A stretch of DNA of 64,000 nt from UBA965 sp040396955 (GTDB taxonomy: Bacteria > Chloroflexota > Chloroflexia > Chloroflexales > Roseiflexaceae): the NCBI GenBank assembly GCA_040396955.1, contig JBBAWX010000005.1, positions 1-64,000 of the forward strand. Direction: 5' to 3'. Positions 26,327-35,159 of this stretch are shown one piece after another. A program made the position numbers and the translations under genes. The notes below the pieces were generated by a model. It had not been told where the DNA came from, searched no databases, and worked only from the letters and a program-made list of their open reading frames with translations. Position 1 is the stretch's first letter; each line of letters opens with the position of its first letter.

Positions 26327-27874
26327 ATGCAGATTTCGTTGCAAGAAACTCCCGCCATTCACCTCCACCCTGCCGACAATGTGGCTATTGCACTCGTACC
26401 ACTCAGCCCCAAGCGCACCATCACCATCGCGAATCTGCACGTCACCCTGAATACCGCCATCCATGCCGGTCATAAAGTGGCCATCGCACAAATTCCCGCC
26501 GGTCAAGCAGTCCGGCGTTACGGACAAATCATTGGTTTTGCGAGCCAAACAATTACCCCTGGTGACCACGTACATACCCACAATTTGAGCGTCGGCAACA
26601 TGCAACTCGATTATGCCGTCGGCAGTGAAGTCGTCGACATCCCGTTCGTGTCTGCGAGCGAACGGCGCACGTTTGCTGGCTATCAACGTGCCGACGGAAG
26701 TGCAGGCACCCGCAACACGGTAGCCGTCATCGGCACCGTCAACTGCGCCTCCCATACCCTCAAACGCATCGTTGACCGTGCCAAGCACGAGCTCTTACCC
26801 AATTACCCCAACGTCACCGATATCGTGGCACTGAGCCACAAGCACGGCTGTGCAACCCGTGACGGCAGCCCTGAACTGGGCATGCTCCAACGCACGCTGG
26901 CCGGATTCGCCCACAACCCCAACGTCGCCGGGTATTTGTTTGTGGGGCTTGGCTGCGAAACCAACCAGTTTGAGTCGCTCTTTTTGGCGCACCGAGCCCG
27001 CTTTGGTGCCCATCAACTGCCACCATACATGGCCATCCAAGACGAAGGTGGGGTAGCGGCCACCATCGAGGCTGGGTTGGCTGCCCTTGTGCCAGTATTG
27101 CAGTACGCCGACCAATTTCGCCGCACATCGACACCCATCAGCAAGTTGAATTTGGCGCTCCAGTGTGGGGGAAGTGACGGATTTAGCGGGATCAGCGCCA
27201 ACCCGGCCCTTGGCGTCGCCGTCGATATGCTGGTGGCCCATGGCGGCACGGCCGTGCTCTCCGAAACACCAGAAATCTATGGCGCTGAGCACATGCTCAC
27301 CCGGCGTGCCGTCAGTCAAGCCGTCGCCGACAAACTCATCGACCGCATTCACTGGTGGGAAGAATACACCCGGCGCGAAGGCTTCGAGATCGACAATAAC
27401 CCGAGCCATGGCAACAAAGCTGGCGGGCTTACCACCATCTTTGAAAAATCGTTGGGGGCAGTCGCCAAAGGCGGAAGCATGCCACTCACTGCCGTCTACG
27501 AATATGCCGAACCAATCACCCAAAGTGGCTTTGTGTTCATGGACACACCCGGGTACGACCCGGTCTCAGCGACTGGCCAGGTGGCCGGTGGGAGCAACAT
27601 CATCATCTTCACCACCGGTCGTGGCAGTTGCTTCGGCTTTAAGCCGGTGCCGAGCATCAAAATCTCGACCAATTCCACCACCTACGAGCGTATGCGGAGC
27701 GACATGGATATCAACGCAGGCACCATTATCACGGGGCATGAGCGCATTCACCAGGTCGGTGAACGCATCTTCGACTACATGATTGACGTCGCCTCCGGCA
27801 AGGCCAGCCTCAGCGAAGCACAAGACATCGGCGAAGAAGAGTTCAACCCGTGGATGCTCGGCGCCACCATGTAA
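26327..27874 (+). CDS. UxaA-family altronate/galactarate dehydratase
   Basis: A 515-aa sugar-acid dehydratase with an N-terminal SAF domain (residues 1-100, around TITPGDHVHTHNL) and the large C-terminal domain. The family motifs GYQRADGSAGTRN, HKHGCATRDGS, GLGCETNQ and QCGGSDGFSG are present, followed by FTTGRGSCFGFKPVPSIKI. Cys residues in GLGCE, QCGGSD and GSCFGF are likely metal ligands. It would dehydrate altronate, galactarate or a related aldonate. ATG 26327 has GAGG 5 nt upstream, and a TATACT lies at 26278-26283. It stands alone, close to the carbohydrate cluster downstream. Confidence 0.88.
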   Translation: MQISLQETPAIHLHPADNVAIALVPLSPKRTITIANLHVTLNTAIHAGHKVAIAQIPAGQAVRRYGQIIGFASQTITPGDHVHTHNLSVGNMQLDYAVGSEVVDIPFVSASERRTFAGYQRADGSAGTRNTVAVIGTVNCASHTLKRIVDRAKHELLPNYPNVTDIVALSHKHGCATRDGSPELGMLQRTLAGFAHNPNVAGYLFVGLGCETNQFESLFLAHRARFGAHQLPPYMAIQDEGGVAATIEAGLAALVPVLQYADQFRRTSTPISKLNLALQCGGSDGFSGISANPALGVAVDMLVAHGGTAVLSETPEIYGAEHMLTRRAVSQAVADKLIDRIHWWEEYTRREGFEIDNNPSHGNKAGGLTTIFEKSLGAVAKGGSMPLTAVYEYAEPITQSGFVFMDTPGYDPVSATGQVAGGSNIIIFTTGRGSCFGFKPVPSIKISTNSTTYERMRSDMDINAGTIITGHERIHQVGERIFDYMIDVASGKASLSEAQDIGEEEFNPWMLGATM

Positions 27875-27889
27875 CCTCCACGATTAGGG

Positions 27890-28651
27890 TCATGTTGTCG
27901 CAGTCAGCAGCGTACCATGGCGCAAATAGCGGACATACAACAGCACGCCGGCACTCACGCACAACGGGACTGTAAGCACGTTGAGGAGTGGGATGCCGGC
28001 AATGGGGACGACCGCACACGCAAACCCGAAGACCTCGGGGAAGTGGGCGATGAACATGCGCAACCGCTGCCGAAACGGCACAAAACGCCGACTCAGTGAT
28101 GCATCCGTGTAGTCGAGGAGTGCCAACATGCCACCGACACTCACAAACCACACGGTACCAATCAACGCTCCCCCCACCGGGATGAATTCCAAGGCAAAAC
28201 CGCACAACGAAAGTGGCACGAAAAGCGATAATTTGCGCACTTCAAACCAAAGTGCCCCAGCTATACTTTGTACAACCGACTGATCAGGGGTGTCGTCGCT
28301 CGGCAAGTATGCGCGGTCGATACGCTCAGCGACTGCTGCATAAAACGGGCTACCAATGATTGTACCCAAACGCACCGCCAACAGTGTGACCGCAAAGAAC
28401 GCGAAGACTTCCAGCATGACACGCACCACACGTACCAACCACTCCCAAGATTCATCAATCCGGGCATCAATCATCGGCACCACGACGCCAATCAAATATC
28501 CCGTTAACCCGTAACGAAACAGTAAATACGCAAAAACGATATTCAGCACGATAGGGAGAAGGATGAATCGCCGTCCTTTGACGGCACGTAATTCACCCCA
28601 GGCCTGCCACGGCAACACAAACCCGCGCACCCAACGCTGTATCATGTTCAT
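27890..28651 (-). CDS. EI24/CysZ-like membrane protein
   Basis: A 253-aa protein of the EI24 domain family with about five hydrophobic segments. It contains VKGRRFILLPIVLNIVFAYLLF at the N-terminus, GSPFYAAVAERID in the middle and DYTDASLSRRFVPFRQRL later, all typical. CysZ members are sulfate-uptake proteins, but the wider family is uncharacterised. GGGAGGACCC precedes ATG 28651; a second ATG two codons later is possible. A minus-strand TAGAAT near 28707 may be its -10. Confidence 0.75.
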   Translation of the reverse strand: MNMIQRWVRGFVLPWQAWGELRAVKGRRFILLPIVLNIVFAYLLFRYGLTGYLIGVVVPMIDARIDESWEWLVRVVRVMLEVFAFFAVTLLAVRLGTIIGSPFYAAVAERIDRAYLPSDDTPDQSVVQSIAGALWFEVRKLSLFVPLSLCGFALEFIPVGGALIGTVWFVSVGGMLALLDYTDASLSRRFVPFRQRLRMFIAHFPEVFGFACAVVPIAGIPLLNVLTVPLCVSAGVLLYVRYLRHGTLLTATT

Positions 28652-28753
28652 GGGTCCTCCCTCTCACTCTCATCCACTCGAGGATATTTCACACCCTACC
28701 TTTATTCTACGTATCAAATCAGCGAATTGTGTGCAACAATCCCGTGTATTTAC

Positions 28754-28826
28754 TTGACGCAAGCGCTCCTGTCTATTACACTAGCGGCATCTCGCTCAAC
28801 GACATGCACAGCTGTGTGGCTGTGCA
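28754..28826 (+). promoter_or_regulatory. Promoter and 5'-UTR hairpin of the VOC/Gfo-Idh/TIM-barrel operon
   Basis: -35 TTGACG (28754-28759), 17-nt spacer, -10 TACACT (28777-28782); the start is near 28789. The leader then contains a perfect 8-bp inverted repeat, TGCACAGC (28805-28812) and GCTGTGCA (28819-28826) with a TGTGTG centre, just before the GGGAG ribosome site. It could be an operator or an RNA hairpin affecting translation. Confidence 0.65.
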
Positions 28827-28842
28827 CATGGGAGCACGACAC

Positions 28843-29235
28843 ATGACCACCCTTTTTCACCATGTCAGCGTCCCCCGCCCTCCTGGATCTCAGAGTGCCA
28901 AGCAAGCGCGCGCATTCTATGGCGACCTGCTCGGGTTAGCCGAGATCGCCGTACCAGCCAGCCTGCAGCACCTCGATTTGGTCTGGTTTGCAGTTGGTGC
29001 CGGAGAACTCCATCTCTTCTCCGAAGATCCCCGCACCGACACTTCGGGGCGTCACTTTTGTTTGCATGTGGCCGATCAAGCTGCCGTGCGTGCCCACCTC
29101 GAAGCTGCCAAGGTGCCGTGCACCGACACCATTGCAATTCCAGGACGACCGCGTTTCTTTACCCATGATCCATTTGGCAACAGCATCGAAATCACCACCA
29201 TTGAAGATGCTTCCGCATACAACAAAGGAGTGTAA
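28843..29235 (+). CDS. VOC (glyoxalase/bleomycin resistance) superfamily protein
   Basis: A 130-aa single-module VOC protein. It has the typical start LFHHVSVPRP...ARAFYGDLLGL and the end RFFTHDPFGNSIEITTIED with the metal Glu. His5 or His6, an internal His and the final Glu are possible metal ligands. The reaction is unknown: epimerase, lyase or dioxygenase are all possible. ATG 28843 has GGGAG upstream, and ATGs further upstream fall inside the leader hairpin. It is the first gene of an operon with a Gfo/Idh oxidoreductase and a TIM-barrel isomerase. Confidence 0.8.
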   Translation: MTTLFHHVSVPRPPGSQSAKQARAFYGDLLGLAEIAVPASLQHLDLVWFAVGAGELHLFSEDPRTDTSGRHFCLHVADQAAVRAHLEAAKVPCTDTIAIPGRPRFFTHDPFGNSIEITTIEDASAYNKGV

Positions 29236-29237
29236 CA

Positions 29238-30398
29238 ATGACCAAGAACATTGGCGTCGGACTTGTCGGGTACAAGTTCATGGGGAAGTCGCATTCCAAC
29301 GGCTACCGCCAAGTTGGGCATTTCTTCCCCAATTTGCCACTCATCCCTGAGCTCACCGCACTGTGCGGTCGTGACGAAGCCGCCGTGAAGCAGGCCGCCC
29401 AAGAAATGGGCTGGAAGGGCTACGAGACCGACTGGAAAAAGTTGGTCAGCCGCAAAGACATCGGTGTCATCGATGTCTCCACACCCGGTGACAGTCATGC
29501 CGAAATCGCCATTGCCGCAGCCAATGAGGGCAAACATGTGTTTTGTGAAAAACCACTCGCCAACACATTGAGCGAAGCACGCCAAATGGCCGAGGCCGTG
29601 AAAAAGAACGGCGTCGTAGGCATGGTCAATTTCAACTACCGCCGCGTCCCTGCCGTACAACTCGCCAAACGACTCATCGATGATGGCCGTATCGGCAAAA
29701 TTTACCACTGGCGCGCCGTCTACTTGCAAGACTGGATCATGGACCCCAACTTCCCGTTGGTGTGGCGCCTGCAAAAGCACCTGGCTGGCTCTGGCACGCT
29801 CGGCGACCTCGGCGCACACAGCATCGACCTTGCCCGCATGCTGGTCGGTGAAATTGCCGAAGTCACTGGCCTCACCGAAACCTTCATCAAGCAGCGCCCG
29901 TTGCTCGCTGGTACTACCGGTGGGCTTGGGGCCGCCGCCTCAGCACAATACGGCGAAGTCACCGTCGATGATGCTGCCCTCTTCATGACTCGCTTCGAAA
30001 ACGGCGCCGTCGGTACCTTTGAAGTGACCCGTTTCGCCAATGGACGGCGCAACTACAACTCGTTCGAAATCAACGGCTCAAAGGGGAGCATCGTATTCAA
30101 CTTGGAGCGCATGAACGAACTCAACGTGCTCTTCAACGACGATGCAGCCGACGCCACCGGATTCCGCAACGTGCTGGTCACCGAAGGCGCTCACCCGTAT
30201 ATGAATGCATGGTGGCCAGCTGGGCACATCATCGGCTGGGAACACACCTTCACACACGGTATCCGTGATTTGATGGTCGGGATTGATCAGGGAGTCTCAC
30301 CGGATCCCACCTTTGAGGATGGTGTACGTTGTCAAGCCGTACTCGATGCCATCGAAAAGTCGGCCGGTAGCAAGCAGTGGGTTACCCCCGAATACTAG
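29238..30398 (+). CDS. Gfo/Idh/MocA family sugar oxidoreductase
   Basis: A 386-aa NAD(P)-dependent oxidoreductase. It has the N-terminal Rossmann fingerprint GVGLVGYKFMGKSHSNGY, the conserved EKP motif in HVFCEKPLANT (about residue 95), and the catalytic-region GDLGAHSIDLARM (about 195). It starts 2 nt after the VOC gene. Members oxidise or epimerise sugars and inositols, and pairing with a sugar-phosphate-isomerase-like TIM barrel is typical of such catabolic operons. The substrate is not inferable. Confidence 0.92.
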   Translation: MTKNIGVGLVGYKFMGKSHSNGYRQVGHFFPNLPLIPELTALCGRDEAAVKQAAQEMGWKGYETDWKKLVSRKDIGVIDVSTPGDSHAEIAIAAANEGKHVFCEKPLANTLSEARQMAEAVKKNGVVGMVNFNYRRVPAVQLAKRLIDDGRIGKIYHWRAVYLQDWIMDPNFPLVWRLQKHLAGSGTLGDLGAHSIDLARMLVGEIAEVTGLTETFIKQRPLLAGTTGGLGAAASAQYGEVTVDDAALFMTRFENGAVGTFEVTRFANGRRNYNSFEINGSKGSIVFNLERMNELNVLFNDDAADATGFRNVLVTEGAHPYMNAWWPAGHIIGWEHTFTHGIRDLMVGIDQGVSPDPTFEDGVRCQAVLDAIEKSAGSKQWVTPEY

Positions 30399-30466
30399 GC
30401 GCACCGCTCCACACGATGGTGGTGTGACACACATTGGATATACGACACAGAAAGGAATTTCCGCAC

Positions 30467-31468
30467 ATGGCACGTCCTGTCACGTTATTTACCGGCCAGT
30501 GGGCCGATATGCCGTTCGAAGAGCTCTGCCGCAAAGCCAAGAGCTTCGGCTACGATGGGCTCGAGCTGGCCTGCTGGGGCGATCATTTCGAGGTCTCCAA
30601 AGCCCTCAGCGACGAGAGCTACATCCCCAAAAAGAAGGAAACCCTGGCAAAGTATGGCCTGCAGTGCTTCGCCATCAGCAATCACTTGGTCGGTCAAGCC
30701 GTCTGCGACAACATTGACCAACGCCACAAGTCGATTGTGCCACCACACATCTGGGGTGATGGAAATCCCGAGGGTGTGCGCCAGCGTGCCGCCGAAGAGA
30801 TGAAAAACACCGCCCGCGCTGCTGCCAAGTTCGGCGTCAGCGTCGTCAACGGGTTCACCGGATCGTCGATTTGGCACCTCATCTACTCCTTCCCACCCAA
30901 TGATCCGGCCATGATTGCCGCCGGCTACCAGGATTTCGCCAACCGCTGGAATCCTATCATCGACGTCTTCGACGAAGTGGGTGTCAAGTTTGCCCTCGAA
31001 GTCCACCCCACCGAAATCGCCTACGACATCTACACCACCGAAGCTGCCCTCAACGCCATCGGTCGACGTCCCGGCTTCGGCATCAATTTTGATCCGAGTC
31101 ACCTCTACCACCAGTTCGTGGATTCGGTGGAATTCATCAATACTTTCTCCGACCGCATCTACCACGTGCACGTCAAGGAGAGCGCACGGTATCTCAACGG
31201 TCGCTCAAGCATCCTCGGCTCACACATCAATTTCGGCGACCAGCGCCGCGGCTGGGATTTCATCTCGCCCGGGCGTGGTGAGCAAATGCAGTGGGGGCCC
31301 ATTTTCCGTGCACTCAATCGCATTGGCTACCAGGGCCCTCTTTCGGTGGAGTGGGAAGACAGCGGCATGGACCGCGAATACGGCGCCACCGACGCCTGTG
31401 CATTCGTGCGCCGCAACGACTTCACCCCATCAAATGTGGCCTTTGACGCTGCATTCGCCCGCGATTAA
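30467..31468 (+). CDS. Sugar phosphate isomerase/epimerase-like TIM barrel
   Basis: A 333-aa xylose-isomerase-like TIM barrel (AP endonuclease 2 family). Metal ligands are readable as Glu in LEVHPTEIAYD, Asp/His in NFDPSHLYHQ, His in YHVHVKES and Glu in LSVEWEDSGMDRE. The start at 30467 follows AAGGA. IolE/IolH and 3-keto-sugar epimerase-type enzymes are relatives that work with Gfo/Idh dehydrogenases. A strong terminator follows, closing this three-gene unit. Confidence 0.9.
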   Translation: MARPVTLFTGQWADMPFEELCRKAKSFGYDGLELACWGDHFEVSKALSDESYIPKKKETLAKYGLQCFAISNHLVGQAVCDNIDQRHKSIVPPHIWGDGNPEGVRQRAAEEMKNTARAAAKFGVSVVNGFTGSSIWHLIYSFPPNDPAMIAAGYQDFANRWNPIIDVFDEVGVKFALEVHPTEIAYDIYTTEAALNAIGRRPGFGINFDPSHLYHQFVDSVEFINTFSDRIYHVHVKESARYLNGRSSILGSHINFGDQRRGWDFISPGRGEQMQWGPIFRALNRIGYQGPLSVEWEDSGMDREYGATDACAFVRRNDFTPSNVAFDAAFARD

Positions 31469-31483
31469 CCAGATATCGCCGTC

Positions 31484-31520
31484 CCGAGGTGACACGCGCG
31501 TGTGTGTCACCTCGGTTTTT
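31484..31520 (+). terminator. Intrinsic terminator after the TIM-barrel gene
   Basis: A perfect 12-bp stem (CCGAGGTGACAC 31484-31495 with GTGTCACCTCGG 31504-31515) followed by TTTTT. It separates the VOC/Gfo-Idh unit from the SDR-HAD unit, whose first ATG is 18 nt later with no evident promoter in between, so some read-through is likely. Confidence 0.85.
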
Positions 31521-31537
31521 CATAGAGCAGACCTGCC

Positions 31538-32341
31538 ATGCACGACACCATACCAAGCCTCCTGTTGCAGGGAAAACGCGCCCTCGTGACCGGCATCAAC
31601 CGCGAAATCGGCGCCGCCATCGCACAAACTCTCGCGCACGCCGGTTGCCATGTCGTTGGGGCCTACTACGGCGAATACGACCGTGTCGCCCCGCTCTTGC
31701 ACATTCCGTACGCCAATCACGGTCAACTTGTCGCCATCGACGCCGATTTGACCAAAGTCAGTGAACACCAACGCCTCGTGGCCGAAACGGTCTCCCACCT
31801 CGGTGGCATCGACATCTATGTGGCCAATGCCGGTGTCACCGTGTTCGGTCCAGTGACCGAGATGACCGAATCCCAGTGGGACAGCGTGTTTGACCTCAAC
31901 GTGAAGGGGACGTATTTCGGCACGCAGGCAGTCGCACATCAGATGCTCACGCAAGCACGGGGCGGACGAATCATTTTTTCATCGTCTGTCACTGGCATTG
32001 CTGCCATGGCGGGAGGGTCCGTTTATGGCACCAGCAAGGCGGCACTCCGTCACATGGCTGCCAATCTCGGCGTAGAACTCGGTAGCCACGGCATCACCGT
32101 CAACGCCATCGCCATTGGCGCCACCCTCAATGACCGTAATGTGGCCGATGACCCTGCGTATGCGAGCACTTGGCAACACCTCTCACCAGTGGGACGCGTC
32201 GGCTACCCAGCCGATGTCGCCAATACCGTACTGTACCTGTGCTCACCACTCGCCGACCTCGTCAACGGACAAACGCTCGTCATCGACGGTGGTTGGACTC
32301 ACACCGTCCCCATCCGCCAAGCAGGAATTGAGCCACGATGA
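31538..32341 (+). CDS. Short-chain dehydrogenase/reductase
   Basis: A 267-aa classical SDR. The cofactor motif is TGINREIG (about residues 18-25). NAG is in VANAGV, catalytic Ser in IFSSSVTG, and Tyr/Lys in YGTSKAAL (about residue 162). The C-terminal LVIDGGWTH is typical. The canonical T-G-x3-G-x-G is modified to T-G-I-N-R-E-I-G. It overlaps the following HAD gene by 4 bases. It is likely a sugar or polyol dehydrogenase feeding the module below, which is inference from position. Confidence 0.9.
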   Translation: MHDTIPSLLLQGKRALVTGINREIGAAIAQTLAHAGCHVVGAYYGEYDRVAPLLHIPYANHGQLVAIDADLTKVSEHQRLVAETVSHLGGIDIYVANAGVTVFGPVTEMTESQWDSVFDLNVKGTYFGTQAVAHQMLTQARGGRIIFSSSVTGIAAMAGGSVYGTSKAALRHMAANLGVELGSHGITVNAIAIGATLNDRNVADDPAYASTWQHLSPVGRVGYPADVANTVLYLCSPLADLVNGQTLVIDGGWTHTVPIRQAGIEPR

Positions 32342-33144
32342 TTGAAGTACTACACCGCCCAACTCGCCCTCTGCGCGTTGCCGCCATCGACTTCGACGGC
32401 ACCATGTCGCTGATTCGCATTGGCTGGCAACAGGTCATGCACGGGGTCATGCGGAACGCACTCGCACCACATCATCCGCGTCCCGAACACCTCGATGCAG
32501 AAATTACCGGCTACATTGCACGCTCGACGGGCCAGCCAAGTATCATCCAGATGGCGTGGGTCGATGAGCAGGTGCTCCTCTACGGTGGGGTCGCGCATGG
32601 TGCGCAGTACTACCTCGATCAGTTCAGTCAGGCTATGAGTGCCCAAATCGATGCCCGGGTACGCACCATTCATGATGATCAAAGTGCCGATGCCTGCATG
32701 GTGCCAGGGGCACGGAGTTTTTTAACTCTCCTTCGCAATCACGGCATCCATGTCGCACTCGTGAGCGGTACCGAGCGGCATCATCTCATCCGTGAAAGCC
32801 AGGCACTCCGCATTCATGACTTTTTTGATGCCGGGATTTATGGTCCGGGTGCGCACGCCCCCACCTTCACGAAGCTTGATGCCATGCAACATCTGGCCCA
32901 AATCTATCACGTTGCACCTGGTGAATTCCTGTCGGTGGGTGATGGCCCCGTCGAAATCATGGCCGGCAAAGAGCTCCATGGCTTTAGTCTGGCTGTCGCC
33001 TCGCACGAAGAAAGTGGTGGCCTTGATGACGCCAAACGAGTGCATCTGCTCCATGCCGGCGCTGATGCAGTCATTGCCAACTTTTTGGCACTCCACGACA
33101 TCATCGATTGGTGCGGGCTCACCCCTGACACGCACAAAGGATAG
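32338..33144 (+). CDS. HAD-superfamily hydrolase
   Basis: A 268-aa HAD phosphatase. Motif I is AIDFDGTMS with nucleophile Asp18 and Asp20; motif II is LVSGT (about residue 141); motif III has Lys in FTKLDAMQH (about 179); motif IV is VGDGPVEI (about 200), where the usual second Asp is replaced by Glu. A helical cap (residues 25-115) carries SLIRIGWQQVM. Substrates are probably sugar phosphates. It overlaps the SDR gene (ATGA) and is followed after 6 nt by the deoxyhypusine-synthase-like gene. Confidence 0.85.
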   Translation: MIEVLHRPTRPLRVAAIDFDGTMSLIRIGWQQVMHGVMRNALAPHHPRPEHLDAEITGYIARSTGQPSIIQMAWVDEQVLLYGGVAHGAQYYLDQFSQAMSAQIDARVRTIHDDQSADACMVPGARSFLTLLRNHGIHVALVSGTERHHLIRESQALRIHDFFDAGIYGPGAHAPTFTKLDAMQHLAQIYHVAPGEFLSVGDGPVEIMAGKELHGFSLAVASHEESGGLDDAKRVHLLHAGADAVIANFLALHDIIDWCGLTPDTHKG

Positions 33145-33150
33145 TTTGCC

Positions 33151-34125
33151 ATGCCGCATGGACGTTTCGACCGCGCACAACTCAAAGTACTTCCGCTCGG
33201 TGATCGCATCCACGATATGCCACTGGCATATGTGTTGCCACTCGATGCAGACACACCGCCGTTCACCCACGCCAATCTCGATAAAATTGCCACAGACATT
33301 CGCCACGCTCGTGCCCATGACCGGCCGGTCATTTTTATCATGGGGGCGCATGTCATCAAACAGGGAGCTTCGCGCTTTGTCATCGACCTCATGGAGCGTG
33401 GGCTGATTAGCCACGTCGCCATGAATGGTGCAGGGCTTATCCACGACTACGAGCTTGCACTAATCGGTGCTACCACCGAGAGCGTGGCCCGCTACATCTC
33501 GGCCGGTCAGTTCGGTCTTTGGCACGAAACCGGGGTCATCAACGATCACATCCGAGCCGCTGCCGCCCACGATCTCGGCATTGGCGAGTACCTTGGGCAG
33601 GTCATTGCCCAGGGCAATTTCGCGCACGCGGAGCTATCAATTGCAGCGGCCGGCCATCGCCTCGGGATTCCCGTCACCGTACATGTCAGCATCGGCCAAG
33701 ACATCATCCACGAGCACCCCAACTGTGACGGTGCCGCGCTCGGCCAGGCCAGCTACACCGACTTCCTCATCTTGACACAGAGTGTGAGCCAACTCGAAGG
33801 TGGGGTCATGCTCAACGTGGGCAGTGCGGTGATGGGGCCGGAGGTCTACCTCAAAGCACTCGCCATGGCGCGCAATGTGGCGCATCAACGTGGTGAACAG
33901 ATTGCTCATTTCAGCACGGCGGTCTTCGACCTAGTCCCCCTACCCGACGATTTGAGCGTCGAAGCTCACAAAAGTGACCCTGCGTACTACTATCGCCCCT
34001 TCAAAACGATTCTCGTGCGCACCGTACGTGATGGCGGGGAAAGCGTCTACATCTGTGGTGATCACCGTGTCACCATCCCTGCGCTGTGGCGTCTCCTTCG
34101 TACATCGTCAGGAGCACAGGCATGA
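33151..34125 (+). CDS. Deoxyhypusine synthase-like protein
   Basis: A 324-aa protein that I match to the deoxyhypusine synthase fold by its order of motifs: IFIMGAHVIKQG, HVAMNGAGLIHDYELAL (matching T-x-A-G-G-x-E-E-D in true DHS), IPVTVHVSIGQDIIHEHP, VMLNVGSAVMGPEVYLKAL (matching the GGG-x2-K-H region), and a C-terminal YYYRPFKTI where the DHS catalytic lysine (SWGK) would sit. True DHS uses NAD and spermidine on eIF5A, which bacteria lack, so the substrate should be a small molecule. It is coupled to a PfkB kinase (ATGA) and follows a HAD gene. The function is unknown. Confidence 0.65.
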   Translation: MPHGRFDRAQLKVLPLGDRIHDMPLAYVLPLDADTPPFTHANLDKIATDIRHARAHDRPVIFIMGAHVIKQGASRFVIDLMERGLISHVAMNGAGLIHDYELALIGATTESVARYISAGQFGLWHETGVINDHIRAAAAHDLGIGEYLGQVIAQGNFAHAELSIAAAGHRLGIPVTVHVSIGQDIIHEHPNCDGAALGQASYTDFLILTQSVSQLEGGVMLNVGSAVMGPEVYLKALAMARNVAHQRGEQIAHFSTAVFDLVPLPDDLSVEAHKSDPAYYYRPFKTILVRTVRDGGESVYICGDHRVTIPALWRLLRTSSGAQA

Positions 34126-35138
34126 AACACGAGCGTTTTTTGGCGCTTGCCGCCCAATTCTCCTCATTGCGCATCGTCGTATGTGGTGATTTTTTCTTGG
34201 ACCGCTACCTGTGGATTGATGAGGCCCGTGCCGAACGCTCCGTTGAAACCGGGCGGGTCGCACATCAGGTCGTAGGGCAGAGCAGTGCTCCAGGAGCGGC
34301 AGGCACTGTGGTCAACAATTTGCGCACCCTCGGGGCGCAGGTCGTATGCATCGGCTGCGTCGGCAATGATGGTGATGGTTTCATGCTACGCCAAGGGCTG
34401 AGTCGCATCGGTGCTGACGACAGCTTGCTCACGGTCACCGCCGATCGCCCCACGCCGACCTACACCAAACCAACAGTACGCCATAATGATGGCGGGTTAC
34501 ACGAGCTTGAGCGCCTCGATATACGTAGTCGAGTGCCGCTCCCCAGTCACATCCATCACGAAATGGCCGCCCAGTTACTCAGCATTGCAGACACGGTTGA
34601 TGCCATCATCTTTGCTGACCAGATGCCAGAGCAGGACTGTGGCGTCGTGGGCGCCCCCATCCACCACGCCATTGCCCAGATTACCAAGCACCACCCCAAC
34701 GTGGCCATGTTTGCGGATTCGCGCCAGCGCATCGGTGACTTCCGCAACGTCATCATCAAACCCAACCTAGCCGAAGCAAGTCAAGCACTCGGAATGAGCG
34801 TCGACAGCGCCCGTAGTGCTGACTATGGCCGCCAATTGCAAGCCCGCACAGGGCGCCCCGTGGTAATCACCCTCGGCAGCGACGGGGTAATGGTCTGTGC
34901 CACAGAGCAGACGCACATCCCTGCCCTCCCCGTCGACTGCCCAATTGATGTGGTCGGCGCCGGCGACAGTGTCATGGCGGCCATGGCCGTCAGCGTGGCG
35001 TGTGGCGCCACACTGGCCGAGGCAGCCGAAATTGCGATGCTGGTGGCGGGAGTCACCGTGCGCAAGCTCGGCACCACAGGGACCGCCACCAGCGCTGAAA
35101 TCAGCGCCATCGGCCAGCGCTACGGGCGCTGGGAATAA
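34122..35138 (+). CDS. PfkB-family carbohydrate kinase, RfaE1/HldE-like
   Basis: A 338-aa ribokinase-fold kinase. The N-terminal VVCGDFFLDRYLW resembles the heptose-7-phosphate kinase domain of HldE/RfaE1. GAAGTVVNNLRTLGA replaces the usual GGAANVA-x-N. The C-terminal ATP/anion-hole motif is IDVVGAGDSVMAAM with the catalytic Asp (about residue 286). There is no adenylyltransferase domain, so it is not a full HldE. The start overlaps the deoxyhypusine-synthase-like stop. It should phosphorylate a sugar or sugar acid made or used by this module. Confidence 0.85.
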   Translation: MKHERFLALAAQFSSLRIVVCGDFFLDRYLWIDEARAERSVETGRVAHQVVGQSSAPGAAGTVVNNLRTLGAQVVCIGCVGNDGDGFMLRQGLSRIGADDSLLTVTADRPTPTYTKPTVRHNDGGLHELERLDIRSRVPLPSHIHHEMAAQLLSIADTVDAIIFADQMPEQDCGVVGAPIHHAIAQITKHHPNVAMFADSRQRIGDFRNVIIKPNLAEASQALGMSVDSARSADYGRQLQARTGRPVVITLGSDGVMVCATEQTHIPALPVDCPIDVVGAGDSVMAAMAVSVACGATLAEAAEIAMLVAGVTVRKLGTTGTATSAEISAIGQRYGRWE

Positions 35139-35159
35139 TCAGTGAAAGAGGTATCTTCT

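Noticed and set aside
31538..35138. The HAD-kinase-SDR set as ADP-heptose biosynthesis (GmhB, HldE, HldD)
   Set aside because: The HAD protein has a large cap and lacks the GmhB-type pattern, the kinase has no adenylyltransferase domain, and GmhA is absent.
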